Of a stretch of 64,000 nt of DNA, positions 1 to 10,543 are shown in pieces. Location: assembly GCA_025201345.1 (NCBI GenBank), contig JAIXMG010000014.1, positions 248,001-312,000 on the forward strand. The letters run 5' to 3'. Position numbers and translations under genes: made by a program. Every line of letters begins with the position of its first letter. The first letter of the stretch is position 1. Source of the DNA: Thamnidium elegans. Taxonomy: Eukaryota > Mucoromycota > Mucoromycetes > Mucorales > Mucoraceae. The notes beneath the pieces were generated by a model that searched no databases, was not told where the DNA came from, and saw nothing but the letters and a program-made list of their open reading frames with translations.

Positions 1-203
1 CTAAGCAACAAATTAGAATGCATAAATTACAAAAACAAAAAAAAAGTTTTTTTTTTTTTTACTTTTTCAACTACTGGTGTCACTTGTTCAGGTGTTGGAG
101 CAGGTACACTAGCGGCTCCTTCTTTAGCTCTTTGCTCTAAAGTCCTTTGAATAGGATTCGTACGTCTCTTGGGTGCCTTCTTCTTTTGTCGAAGTTTACC
201 CAT
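1..203 (-). CDS. 5' exon of a gene leaving the left edge, possibly a symportin (Syo1/HEATR3)-like protein
   Basis: The reading frame opens at the ATG at 203-201 and runs to a donor at 62-61 (exon 203-63). It encodes a basic N-terminus beginning MGKLRQKKKAPKRRTNPIQ, followed by a Pro/Glu/Val-rich stretch. The intron would span 62-1. Read on the minus strand it ends with a TTCTAAT branch-like motif and GCTTAG, so the next exon would start just outside the window. An MG-basic-NP(L/I) opening resembles what I recall of Syo1, the carrier of the RpL5/RpL11 pair, but only about 47 residues are visible, so the family is a guess. The splice reading is better supported than the function. The donor could instead be the GTAATT at 30-29. 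Confidence 0.45.
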
Positions 204-1721
204 TTGCTTAATGTTGCTTGTTTTTAAAAGTGCGCGCTTGAAAGTGCAAAACGTAAAAAAAAAATCTATCTGGGTATTTGGTGGCTTGGATATGATCTTC
301 CAACTGGTAAAAAAAAAAAAAAAAAAAAAAAAAGAGATCCGCTTTAGGAAAATCAATGCTTACAAACCTTCATTTAGATAACTAGAACCCATGTTTTTTT
401 TGTACACATACCCTTTATTTTTCTGCTTTTTAAAATCACAGTGTGTTGATCTCAGTAACGACTTTTATATGGTACTAGAATAAAATTGGTTTAGCAGATC
501 TAAATTCTTATATAATAAAGTATGATAGTATTTTGAAAACAATAGGTATAACAAATAAGACATCTCTCGGTATTACACTTTTGTTTGTATTCTTCATTCT
601 TCCCCCCCCCCCCGTTCCCGACTGAGGAGTTTTTTTTTTAAAAAAAAAAATGACTCTACGCGGATTGTTCTCGCCGTTGGGAAAAAAAATTACAACCACA
701 CATGTTTTTGGCACGTTCTTTTTTTAAAAAAAAAATCGGTCTTATACAAAAAAGGGAAACCAGTAATAGGGTTCCCGAGGTTACTGTTCGTTTCTCCAAT
801 TGGTTAGAATCTTGGGATTCTCCCAACCTGTTTCCCTGTATCAACAGATTTACATGTCCCTGTAAAATAAAAAAAACCGAAAGTCATAGATTAGTAATGC
901 CATTTAAGATGTCTACTCTAGTTTATAGATGTATATATGTTATTTTCCCCTAAACTAAAATCAGGCCATGATATTATGCGTTATTGTGGTCTCATTATTT
1001 CTGTTAAAATGTCTCCGCTTGATTCCTTCAAAAAAAAAATCATTAGATAAAACTTGAGACTACATCTTTGAAGGAAGAGAAAACAAATTTTTTCGCTAGT
1101 TTTTTTGTATGAACCCAAATCGTTCCATTCTATTCTCACTTGAAATAAAAGATCAAAAAGAAATAAATAAAAAAAGAAATTCTTGTACAGCTTCTCTTAT
1201 TTTACGAGATATATGATTGCAACTAAATTACCCATGCTTTAGGAGAAAGAAAATATAACATATATACGTGTCTCTTAAAAGATGTACCTGTAAATAAGTT
1301 ATTAATTTAGTAATAAATCTTTTCTAAGCTATTTTTTTTTTCTGGATGTGGAGTCAGATAGTAAGCGGGTAACAAATTACTTCACATGGAGAGGGAAAAG
1401 AAAGAAAACAATAGGAAGTTTCATTTTTAAAAAAGGGAAAGCTCAACAGCCTTTTTTTTCTTTTCTTTTTTTTTGCTTAAGAGCATTTAACCTTTTTAGC
1501 AGGGGTAAATGTATCTAGTTACTCCTATTAAACCATATTTACCTGCTGTAAGTCGGTTCTTGATTATGGCTACCTTTTAGGAAGGTGCTTTACGTATCCT
1601 GTGGGTCAATGGTCAGATCAAGTTATGTATTTGGAGCTGGCTCGTTTTTTTCCGGGTTATGCTGCTCATATATTCTTGGGGTTTCAACGCAATTGTAAGT
1701 ATACATAGATCGGAGAGAGAA

Positions 1722-1754
<33 letters not shown>

Positions 1755-2125
1755 TGCAAGAGTTAATATCTACTAGTCTAAACAGCAGTTTTAAATTGCT
1801 ATTTCTTGTTAGTAAAACTAGAAGGCATATAATCCGTACATACTATTTTTTCCTTTTTATACAAGTGGACGTTTTTTGTAACTCAATCACGTTACTCTTT
1901 TGTTGACAAGTTTCATCTTTACTTTTTTTTTTTTTAGTATATAAGGATACTTCTCTTTTCTTTTCTTTTTATTTTACTTTACTTTATTCTTAAAAACCCT
2001 TAAATAACCAACCTTGTGGTAAGCTTTTTAAAAACGTTTTAGTATAACTCTTTTTTTAACAACTGCAAAACTTATAGTTGGTTCTTTTATTTGAAATAAA
2101 GTGTATTTTATCCTTAAAATTCAAT
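204..2125. other. AT-rich intergenic stretch without a convincing gene
   Basis: About 1.9 kb with A25 at 309-333, C12 at 602-613, T(n)A(n) tracts near 630-650 and 719-735, and a GA-rich tract at 1712-1752. The interval 1580-1690 can be read as an exon-like open stretch ending in CAATTGTAAGT, but no family is recognisable and no start or partner exon was found. The other short open frames here are low complexity and are not called as genes. Confidence 0.6.
1712..1752. repeat. GA-rich simple repeat
   Basis: Imperfect (GA)n/(GAAA) microsatellite of about 41 bp in intergenic DNA. Confidence 0.9.
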
Positions 2126-2129
2126 TAAG

Positions 2130-2690
2130 CAGTCAAAACTATTCAATATCTTTATTATTTGAACGGAGTAAACCTTCAGCTTCTTGAATGTATCCAATGA
2201 TGCGTTCTTGTAATGAATAACCTCTTTTTTTTTTTTTTTAGTGCTGTCACTCCACATTTCAATATCTTCAACGAATCTTCAATTGTATGAGACGTATGCT
2301 CGTTTAATCGGCCACTATGAAACCAAAAAAGGAGTAAATTTTTATTTTATTTGGGTGTATTTTACGTTGATGATTCTACCACAATCAACTCCATGTTATT
2401 CCGTGTTGATAACATGCCCAGAGCATCAATGTTTTTACTAGGAGGAGCACCACGAAGATTGTAATCATAGTCAACTAAATTTAGTGTCTTAGTGGAAGGG
2501 AACTCGGTTTCGCACCTGTAATAGATAGATATAATAGAAACGTAAGTACAGCTTTTTTTTTTTTTTTGCTAAAGACAGCATGGACGTGATTATATTTTCA
2601 ATGAAATATGTTTGTCCATAATTGTTCATATGTTCTGGTACAGTCTTAGTAATTACTTTCTGAAAATCAGATACCAAAGTGAAACAGTCC
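2130..2690 (-). pseudogene. Decayed fragment of a Mucorales-type repetitive protein family
   Basis: The minus strand shows consecutive pieces of one protein in shifting frames. They include VPEHMNNYGQTYFIENII (about 2579-2640), an acceptor near 2517 followed by LNLVDYDYNLRGAPPSKNID and ALGMLSTRNNMELIVVESS (about 2400-2515), then HTIEDSLKILKC and FKKLKV (about 2160-2285). A stop follows the VVESS block, and poly-A runs interrupt the frame. The order DFQ..P...Q.YFIE / NLVDYDYN / DALG / IELIVVESS matches a gene family of unknown function that I recall as multicopy in Rhizopus and Mucor. The name and function are unknown. Frame breaks and missing segments make this a relic. Confidence 0.55.
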
Positions 2691-2694
2691 TATT

Positions 2695-3377
2695 AAGTTT
2701 GAAATTTGAAGTCTTCTCATTTTAGGCTTATGAGGGTGTTCAACATGTACGGATGGTGAAGATATATGGTAATGTTTTGGATCCTCGGCTATTTTAAATA
2801 AATATTAAAAATGGCAAGATCCAATATATTTTTAGCTTACAGGAGTAGCATTTCTTGGGAGTGGGTTGGTCTAAATATTACTAGAAAGTGATTGTATGTT
2901 TCAACTATTGATGGCATAAAAACATACCAAGGTAGGATCGCCATCATTGATTTGATCAGCTTGTCTTTTTTTCCTAACTGTGAGGTCGATGAGAGCTCTA
3001 TGAACTTGTCATATAGTATTAGTGCATAATGTCTTGTTGCTAGCAAATGTGACATGATTTGGGCGAACATTGATCTGAAAAAAAAAAGAGGAGCTTACCA
3101 TCAATTCTTCTTCCATATTTTTTACGTATTTCTTAAAAGACGCTTGTGTTGCTTCAACTTTGTTCAAAGCAGTTGACAAGCCCAAAAATATTTCATAAAA
3201 AGAATTATAAGAATTGAGCTTGTCAAAATAATCAACGGCATCAATAAACTTCCACATTTTAGCTGGTGTAAGATAAAAATAATCGATTAATTCCTGGTAC
3301 ACCACCAGTGCCAATTTAGGGAAATTCCTAGTACACCACCATATCATAAGGAAGCCCCTTTGGAAGTATTTAGACAT
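2695..3377 (-). pseudogene. Broken gene of unknown function upstream of the relic
   Basis: A minus-strand frame starts at the ATG at 3377 and runs to 3009 (122 codons). Its reading continues in another frame from about 3045 down to 2837, with PNHVTFASNK followed by ALILYDKFIEL, which suggests one frameshift around 3010-3060. The second part ends at CTCCTGTAAGC near 2840, which looks like a splice donor. The segment around WKFIDAVDYFDKLNSYNSF superficially recalls a RasGEF-type helix, but nothing else in the frame supports that family. It lies directly upstream, on the same strand, of the decayed family fragment, so the two may be parts of one former gene. No intact product is expected. Confidence 0.4.
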
Positions 3378-3631
3378 TTGATTATATCAAAAGTACTTGA
3401 TTGTATACTGTTAAAAAAAAAGGAAAGGAAAAAAAAGATGGAATAAATAGGTTAATTAAATCATGATAAAAAGGGGTTTATTTAACTGTGATAAAATGGT
3501 TTATTCAACCATGATAGAAAGAATTTATTTAATCATCGTGATATTTATATTGCAATTTCTTTTCTCACGATACTAAAAAAAAATGATGTTCTTACATGTA
3601 AAGTACCTGTTATTGTTGGAAGCGCACCAAA

Positions 3632-3680
3632 AATCGCGTCATAAATTGGCACAGGTGGTGTAAATGGTGGTGAAGGATAC
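3632..3680 (-). pseudogene. Short coding relic with PPFTPPVPIYD motif
   Basis: The minus strand reads SPPFTPPVPIYDAIFGALP in an open frame with no start, no neighbouring exon and stops on both sides. Nearly the same peptide (PPFTPPVPIYD) is encoded on the plus strand at 62463-62502, and a related DNA string lies at 3295-3318. This points to copies of one dispersed family, probably the one that left the relics just to the left. Confidence 0.5.
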
Positions 3681-3888
3681 TTCAAAGGGACAAGAGGAAA
3701 AAAAAAGCAAGAAGAGCAACTGTGGTGTGATAATTACTGCTAAAAAAAAAGCTCACTGAGATTTCGCAGCTTAAAAATCGCTCACATAAGAAAACACTGC
3801 TAATTTCAGCACTTATAATAAATAATGGTCTTTAATTTTTTAAAAAACAAAAAACGCGTTTCGGACCCAAGTTGTATAATACAAAATA

Positions 3889-4627
3889 GTTGTTTCAAAT
3901 ATATCTTTGATAAAAAAAAATAAAAACGTACTTTTTTGTTTTTTTTTCGATTTTCATTTTTGGGGGTCAACCCCTTTTGTTTTTTGGCCAAAAATCACGG
4001 TTTTTTTGCGATTACTCCGGATCCAAGTTTTCTTTATTTGTGAAAAGAACAAGGATAGTAGAGTACTCGTTTAGACGCATTTAATCCATTTTGAATAAAA
4101 TTTTTAATTCAAAAATTGAAAGAGTAATCACTGTTTAAAATAACACGCGTTTTTTGTGTAACTATTTTTCTTGATTTTTTCTTTTACGTGATTACATAAA
4201 ATATATTTTTCTATTACTATTTTTGGTTATAGCAACAATTATAGATCTTTAAAAACTCTTTATTGTTTATTTATAAATAAAAGTGCTACAACCAAAACTG
4301 AGAGAGAAAACACGCTTTAAAGAAAACGCTATTTCAAGTTCCGCTTAACTCAAATTTTAGTAAAAAAAAAACGTCTTTAAACATTGATTACTCACTCAGT
4401 GTTTTTAGTAAAAATATACTTTTAGATGTATTAGATGCGTCTAAAAGAGTAATTTATTAGAATTATTTTTTTCACAGAGAAAAACAAAGTAGATCGGGAG
4501 TAATTGCGAAAAATCTGAGAAAAAAAATCGAAAAACAAAAGGGGTTGACCCCCTAAAATGATCAAAAATGACCAAAAATGAACAGCCGAAAAAAAAGTAG
4601 AAAAAATCGAGAAAAATATAAAACAAC
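3889..4627. repeat. Long inverted-repeat (foldback) element, about 739 bp
   Basis: Two arms face each other around a centre at 4257-4258. Matched blocks, left against reverse complement of right: GGGGGTCAACCCCTTTTG at 3962-3979 and 4536-4553; the block ending GATTACTCCGGATC at 4001-4023 and 4492-4513; TACTCGTTTAGACGCAT at 4064-4080 and 4435-4451; GAGTAATCACTGTTTAAA at 4122-4139 and 4376-4393; TTTTGGTTATAGCA at 4221-4234 and 4284-4297. The left and right coordinates sum to 8515 at every block except the innermost (8518), so the arms are in register over more than 250 bp despite many substitutions. The loop is about 50 bp. There is no ORF of note. It could be a foldback/MITE-like element or a source of hairpin RNA. 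The mobility class is unknown. Confidence 0.8.
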
Positions 4628-5295
4628 AAGCGGTTTTCAATATTTGATGTTAAAGACAATGTCTTGAAGACTAACTTTTACTAAGTAACACAGGCAAAAG
4701 AACCATTTCCTGACTTTTAATTGTACACAGAAAACACCTTATTTTAAACACTAATAAAATTACTTTTTTTAGAAGTGATGCCTGAATGTTCGTATAAAAA
4801 CGACTGTTTTAAAAAGGATAACGGACGAACAATGATGGGTTATAATAATTCAAATAGTTCCTAAACCCACATAAGCTATTATATAGAAAAATATACTGTA
4901 TATATTATTCTACGAAAGCTCAAACATTAAATTCTATTAAAAACTTTATTGTTATCAATTAAAATAGTACAGAGCTATGTATTAAAATGACACATAGTTA
5001 ATTATTTTTTATGATTTATTTCATTATACTCTCTCTCTCTCTCTCTCTCTATAATTTCGACTCTTATTCTTTTTTTGTTTATGAATAATATTGGTAAATA
5101 ATACACTCTTGAAGACTAGAAGCTTTCATATAATTTCTTCGTAAATTAAATAAACACATCCCGAAAATAAAATAGTTAAAGACTTCCTTTTTATACATTT
5201 AGTAGTTTTGTTAAATTGTATTCCGCCCTGAAATTGAATAGTGGTGATAGTGGTGCCAAAGCGGGGGACAGAAGAAAATGTCCTGGAGGAATCCA
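4628..5295. other. Intergenic, no gene seen
   Basis: AT-rich DNA with a (CT)n tract at 5029-5050. Nothing with coding character was found. Confidence 0.6.
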
Positions 5296-5351
5296 CCCTT
5301 AAATAGAACCTACCCTTAAATCGAACACCTTTAAATAGAGTCGCTACTGTA
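5296..5351. repeat. Tc1/mariner-like terminal sequence (right-end orientation)
   Basis: Three tandem variants of (C)CTTAAAT(A/C)GAAC end in GTCGCTACTGTA. Read from the other strand it begins TACAGTAG and then carries ATTTAA blocks, like a Tc1-type terminus next to a TA target. A related sequence in the same orientation lies at 6770-6824. The interior of this copy is missing. Confidence 0.45.
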
Positions 5352-5869
5352 CAGCTAAAGTGATATTACTTTAGTCACGGACACTTTCTATTAATATTAT
5401 AATTATTGTAAAGCCTTTATTTATTTTTATTGAAATAAAGTAAAGGCTTATAAAAGAAAGTATGATGTATATGAGGAAAAAGGATTATATATAAAAAGGA
5501 TTATAAGAGTTATAAAATGGAGAACTGACCATTATATTCAAAATTGTCGCATATGTACCTAACGACTTATTCATATTATGTAATAGTTGTATGGATAATG
5601 TTGTCCAAAATTAGATTAACAATGGGATTTAAGGGGTGTTATATGTATTTACTAAATTAGAATATCTGGTATGGCGTGCGTCGTCAATTTTTATTATTAC
5701 TAAGAATCCAAGTCGACAAATACATTATTATAAATACACTATCCAGAAAGTCATTTATTACTTTTTTTTATTTAACAAACAAAAATGGGTTATAATACTT
5801 TAAAATCTACAAATGAGAGAGCAGAACATTTTACAGGCTTGGTACGTAGTTATTCATAAATTATTCGTC
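5352..5869. other. Intergenic, no gene seen
   Basis: AT-rich sequence between the terminal-repeat-like block and the transposase relic. No matching left terminus was found by eye. Confidence 0.5.
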
Positions 5870-6485
5870 ACTTTTGGAGAAGAATACTACAGGCTTTTTC
5901 TCATCTGTTACAAACTGTCAAAAAAACTTCTCGTCAGGATTTAATCGTGGTTATTCACGACTGTCCCATTATTAGAACTGGACAATATACAGGAGATACA
6001 CTATCAGCCATACCCCCTTTTATTCTGGAAATCATCGTTAGACCCACCAACTGCCCACTACATCCCTTATTATTTTACGTTGGTACCTGATAAGGTGATA
6101 TCATACAAATTAATCATACTTTCCTATTTTCCGTTGGATCAGCAGTATGTCTTTCTTTTTTTTTTCAAAGTAGAAGGCTCCAAGTTATAGCTATATTTTT
6201 CTTGGCGCCATTAAGCGTTGTATTAGAATATAGATCTCAAACTCTATTTGGTAATAAACAAAAAAAAACATTAAGCTCCTAAAAAAAAAAAACCCAGTTA
6301 ATCTCAGTAGAGCCATTATTATTACCATTTTACTGTGTCAATCTCATACCTATTCTTTTTTATAAGAATTGTCATGAGCAATTGTATTACTTTGAGTAAA
6401 AACTTAATCGCTAGTTTATTAGAAGTAAACTATATCCCTCAAAGTCCGGATTTAATCCAAACGAAAATCTTTGGTACATTCTAGG
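5870..6485 (+). pseudogene. Decayed Tc1/mariner-type transposase
   Basis: At about 6428-6475 the plus strand reads NYIPQSPDL and, after restoring one lost base, NPNENLW. This is the conserved PQSPDLNPxENLW signature near the second catalytic Asp of Tc1/mariner DDE transposases. Upstream sequence has transposase-like fragments with stops in every frame, and no start codon or full ORF survives. A terminal-like block follows at 6770-6824. The element is dead as sequence, and its subfamily cannot be assigned. Confidence 0.6.
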
Positions 6486-6769
6486 TACTAGCTTGAAATA
6501 ATTGTATGCCCTTATTCACTATGATATGTAATACAATATCTAGCCCATTGAAATACTCAAATCTTCATTAAACTTTAGTATCGGTATCACCATCCAGTAC
6601 TGTATCAAAATATATACCTACCATATTACGAATACGCTATCTTTTTCTTCTTCTTTTGTTTCTTTGTTACCCAAATGTTTTTGTTTTTAATTCCCTCGTT
6701 ACCTGGTTATACGTCGAAGTGTTTAACACGTAATAACACCGTTGTTATATACTATTCTCAAAAGTTTTA

Positions 6770-6824
6770 CCTTTAAATCGAACATGCCCCGACTCGCATA
6801 CCATTAAATGGAGCAACTACTGTA
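6770..6824. repeat. Tc1/mariner-like terminal sequence, right end of the transposase relic
   Basis: It has CCTTTAAATCGAAC, an ATTAAATGGAG block and a CTACTGTA end, which is the same design and orientation as 5296-5351. It sits about 300 bp downstream of the transposase signature, where the right end of a Tc1 element would be expected. Confidence 0.45.
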
Positions 6825-7082
6825 AGAGTATTAACTTTAGTCATATCAAAATATTTTGCCGTAATTCCCTTTTTCAAGATGAAAAAAAAGGTAGAAAAAA
6901 AAAGGTAGAAAAAAAAAAGGCTATTACGGGTTAAAAAGAACAGTTTTATTTATAAAAAAAGATGAGTTTCTCTCAGTTCCCAATGCTAATAGTATTGGTT
7001 AACAGGTCTTACCACGAGAAGGTGGAAACTCTTTCAAGACCCAAAAAGGAAGTGTGCTCGTAATGAATAACTACAACCCCCT

Positions 7083-7440
7083 GTGGCCAAGTTATATCAT
7101 TCATCTAAAGTTAACCAATATAATACAATAGATGATACATATAAAATGTGTGCTCGACTGCCCCCACCCGACTGTCTTATTGGAATGCGACAGAAGGAAT
7201 TTTTACCTAGACTCCAGAACCGCAACAGGAATCAACTGGAAGGACAAGAAGAAGCTTTAAGACAAGTATCACGTAGCGCAAGAATATGTTTACAAGTTCG
7301 AAGATGGCCACTATGGCTGATTTCAAAGAGTAATCCCTAGCGTAGTAGACCCTTATCCTATCAGTACTTACAAAGTGGGAGGTAAATTACGTCTCCAGAA
7401 AACGAGAAATGTGAGCCCAAAGAGTTGCGACTAATTCTCT
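7083..7440 (+). pseudogene. Eroded coding stretch of unknown origin
   Basis: One plus frame is open from 7083 to 7340 (85 codons). A second frame from about 7255 reads EYVYKFEDGHYG, stop, then PSVVDPYPISTYKVGGKLR, which has normal protein composition. Single stops and a frame change interrupt it. The style suggests a decayed mobile-element or host protein, but no domain can be named. Confidence 0.3.
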
Positions 7441-9937
7441 CCCCCATTTTACAACAATTCCAATCCACTTTTTTTTTTAAAAAAGAAAAAAAAGTGTGTG
7501 CTAGCTGCGACGAATCTTTTTAAACTAGGCAGGGCCAAGTCAAAACGAGTATCTCTTATTACCACCAAACAAGTAAATTCTTGTATAACAGAATTAATGA
7601 CACCTGTCCGACACAAGGATGAGGAAAAAGGAGGATTTTTTTTACGCCCTCTTTATATACGTTGGCGGTGTGTTATTTTTTTTTATCAGTTGACTAATTT
7701 ACTTGCATATTCCCATGACCAAATGAAAAGTATTTCTATAACTACATCTCTTTTAAAAACAAGGGATAGTTGGTATACAATATGTATACAAAGGGTCAAT
7801 TTGATTCATCAAATAGATGCGTTAGGTTTAATAAAAAAAAAGAGGAAAGAGAGGGTAGTTTTTTGTTTTGTTTTTGTTTATGGAAGGAGTTGTGTAACAA
7901 AAAAAGGTTTTTGCCAAACTCAAAAGATTTATTTGCCCACAAACTAAACAGAAAAAAAATACTCCTTATACCTTTTTACTACATATTCGGTGCTAATTAC
8001 AGTCCAAGAACTTCAAGGTGGTCAGTCTGTAGTGTGGGGCCTTAAAACACCCTCTCTCTTTGTCTCCTGTGTCTGGATGCTTCAACAGCCCAGGCGCTAC
8101 TTTCTCAAAAACATGGCACACCATTAGGGATAAATATATGTTTTTTTTTGTAGTGGCAACTTTTTAGTATTTGCTTGGTTTATTGAACGCGTTTTCACTG
8201 GTTTTTTAAAGGTAAATATACTCTTATTTTATTATCTTTTTTGATATTAACTCTTTTCTTCCTCAAGCTGTCCCAAGGTAATGTATAAATGGGATTGAGA
8301 TTTAAGAAAACAAAAGTCTTTTGTCGCACCATTAGGCTTGGGATCAGAACTGGCGTCAACATTGCATGTGGCATTTTCTTATTTCTGGAGTTGTAAGTTG
8401 TGAGACGAAGAAATACCTACCAAACTAGTTTGTTTTCTTTTCTGCCAAAATCGAATTCATTCTTATAGTTTATCTGGTGGCTACATTCTGATACTATCCT
8501 TGCGGGCTGTTTTTATACTGGAATCTCAATGCATTCGACGGGCAATTGGTGCAGTTCCTTAGCTGTGTCATACGGTATCGTCCTCAATCATCATCTCTTT
8601 TTTTCTGTAATGGAAAAACATAGTTGATGGATATCGGTTTGCTGGTTGGGTTAGTGGAATTTCGGTGCCGACATTTATGCCCGCCCCGTGCCTCTGACCT
8701 AGAGTCCTTACTGAAAAATCCTTTGTGCTCGTAATTGTGGGGGTGGCCTTTGTATTGGAAAGTAGGAATATGTAGTTTTTTATAAGTAGTTCCTTTTGTG
8801 ATGTAGTTTATTCTACTGATCAGATGGATCTACCATTACTTTTTGGGATCAGAAGTACTCTCGCCTTCCCGTGGCTGCTTGTCCTGTTAGTAGCAAAGTA
8901 TTCTTATTTTGTGAACCAAGAGGAGTACATTTTTTTATTAGTATTTTTGTTCAATAAATGTTTTTATTTGAAATATGATCGTATGATCTCTATTTATAAT
9001 AATCAACACGCATTATAGTCAATATCAATGTCTGTCCTAACCTACGATGACATATATGTATCCTCTACTCCTTCTATGTAATTATCACTGTGTTGAAGAA
9101 GTGATAGTCTGATGCGGATCTGTTTTTTTTCTTAGCAGTTGTAGACAAATAATCAGTATTAGAACAAAACAAAAACAAAAAACTAGAGTTAAATTTCTCA
9201 ATTCCCGTCTTCTCTTTACAAGCTTTCACCAAATACTGAGAGGGTATTTACTATAAAAAAATTAATTAGCCAATAGAAATTATGTATATTCAAAAATTGA
9301 AACTTATAAAAATTTTAGAAAAGAAAATGTTGATTATAATAGAAAATAATGCTACTTTATAGGAAATGGTTGGTCGTTATAAAGAAACAGGGTACGGGCC
9401 GAGACATTTTACAGCATTCTATAAAAAGTAAAAAAGCTTGACTTGAAAGGGTAAACATACGGTCGTATATACCAGAATACAAAAGCTTATGGGAATACTA
9501 CTTGTTTATCTATCTATCACATTTTGTAACTTAAACCAGCCTCTTTTTTTTTAAGACCTAATAAAGTAAAAGGATAACCTTTTTTGAAACGTATTTTCTT
9601 TCTTTTCTTTCTCAAATACATCATCTACTATTTTTAGAATATTGTCTATTAATTATGTCGTCAGTAGTACAATGTGAAATAGACAAATTTGTATCCACAA
9701 AGTGTCACTGTATCAGATCATTTAGTTGAGCTTGTTTTACGTCTTTTGTTTTTTGTTTTTTATTGTATATTATACATATGTATGTTATAGAGTAATTATA
9801 TAAAGTTTTTTTTTTTAAAAAAAAAAGGGTTTTTCACTAAGAATTTGTATTGTATATCAAAGTAGAAGTTAGGTATAAAATGTGTATCGTATATCAAGAA
9901 AGTAGTTAATACAATAACGAGAAAATAAAAATAAAAA
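7441..9937. other. Gene-poor stretch with faint decayed ORFs
   Basis: A 149-codon open frame at 7498-7947 has a Lys/Phe-rich tail built on homopolymers and does not look like a real protein. Around 8290-8900 short hydrophobic pieces such as APLGLGSELASTLHVAFSYF and GWVSGISVPTFMPAP could be remains of a membrane transporter, but stops occur every few dozen codons. A T11A10 palindrome lies at 9806-9826 just downstream of the next gene's stop. Confidence 0.4.
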
Positions 9938-10543
9938 TTAAAAATCGCCGTCATTATCGTATTCGTAATCACTACTATTATAAAAGTCATCATCCATATT
10001 AAATATATCGTCTTGATCATCCTCTAAAAAGCGATGACGATGCTGCGGTACAAGTGGCCAATTCACACTCTGCCTGTTTTCTGAACGATTACGATATTTA
10101 TTGTCAGGTGTCATGGTTAAAGTAGAAGGCCAAGGCACAGGTGTCTTTTCTTGTAAACTTCCCACAATAAATGCTTGGCTTAGTTTTTCTTTATTTTTTG
10201 GAGAGGCCATCGATTCTTGCCATAGACGTCTTTGCAAAGATGCTTCTAACCCATTCTCTGGTAATGTTTGCGCAACTGGCTTTCTTCGTCTCTTATGGTG
10301 CCTCTTCTTTTTATCGTGGTTGAGAGTTTCTGAAGACCCCGGAATAATAACCGGTAGTGCTTTGCCAGATGTATCGGTGGAGTGCATAGTAGTTTGGTTT
10401 ACATTGTTTATCATACCTGATTGCTTAAAATAATGTTCTAATGGAGAAAAGTTTAAATCCATAGGAATTATTTCATAGTGGGGTTGTTCTATGTCTTCGT
10501 GAAGAGACGGTTGTATTTTCATCTTGCTATTATTGCTAAGCAT
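9938..10543 (-). CDS. Uncharacterised 201-residue protein, single exon
   Basis: An uninterrupted frame from the ATG at 10543 to TAA at 9938. The product is polar, with a basic patch KKKRHHKRRRK at about residues 78-88 that could serve as a nuclear localisation signal. It is followed by a more conserved-looking core, LQRRLWQESMASPKNKEKLS, and ends in a very acidic tail rich in Asp, Asn and Tyr. There are no membrane segments or signal peptide. The codon composition is normal, unlike the surrounding relic DNA, so I regard it as a real gene. I do not recognise the family. Its neighbours are intergenic relics, so context gives no clue. It could be a small nuclear regulatory protein, but that is inference from composition only. 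Confidence 0.7.
   Translation of the reverse strand: MLSNNSKMKIQPSLHEDIEQPHYEIIPMDLNFSPLEHYFKQSGMINNVNQTTMHSTDTSGKALPVIIPGSSETLNHDKKKRHHKRRRKPVAQTLPENGLEASLQRRLWQESMASPKNKEKLSQAFIVGSLQEKTPVPWPSTLTMTPDNKYRNRSENRQSVNWPLVPQHRHRFLEDDQDDIFNMDDDFYNSSDYEYDNDGDF

Noticed and set aside
1712..1752. Regularly spaced repeats as a possible CRISPR-like array
   Set aside because: Simple microsatellite in a eukaryotic genome; no spacer structure.
3086..3110. A 24-nt 'intron' GTAAGC...TTTTCAG in the minus-strand ORF
   Set aside because: Splice-like ends, but far shorter than any other intron here, and the frame stays open through it.
3009..3377. RasGEF-like reading (WKFIDAVDYFDKLNSYNSF)
   Set aside because: Only one helix-like stretch is similar. 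No flanking catalytic-domain motifs were found and the frame is broken, so the family was not assigned.
7498..7947. 149-codon plus-strand ORF
   Set aside because: Frame built partly on A/T runs, no domain, no splice partner, in a region full of relics.
9796..10020. Hydrophobic minus-strand ORF ending in FFFKKKNF
   Set aside because: Out-of-frame overlap of the 3' end of the 9938-10543 gene plus a T11A10 tract.
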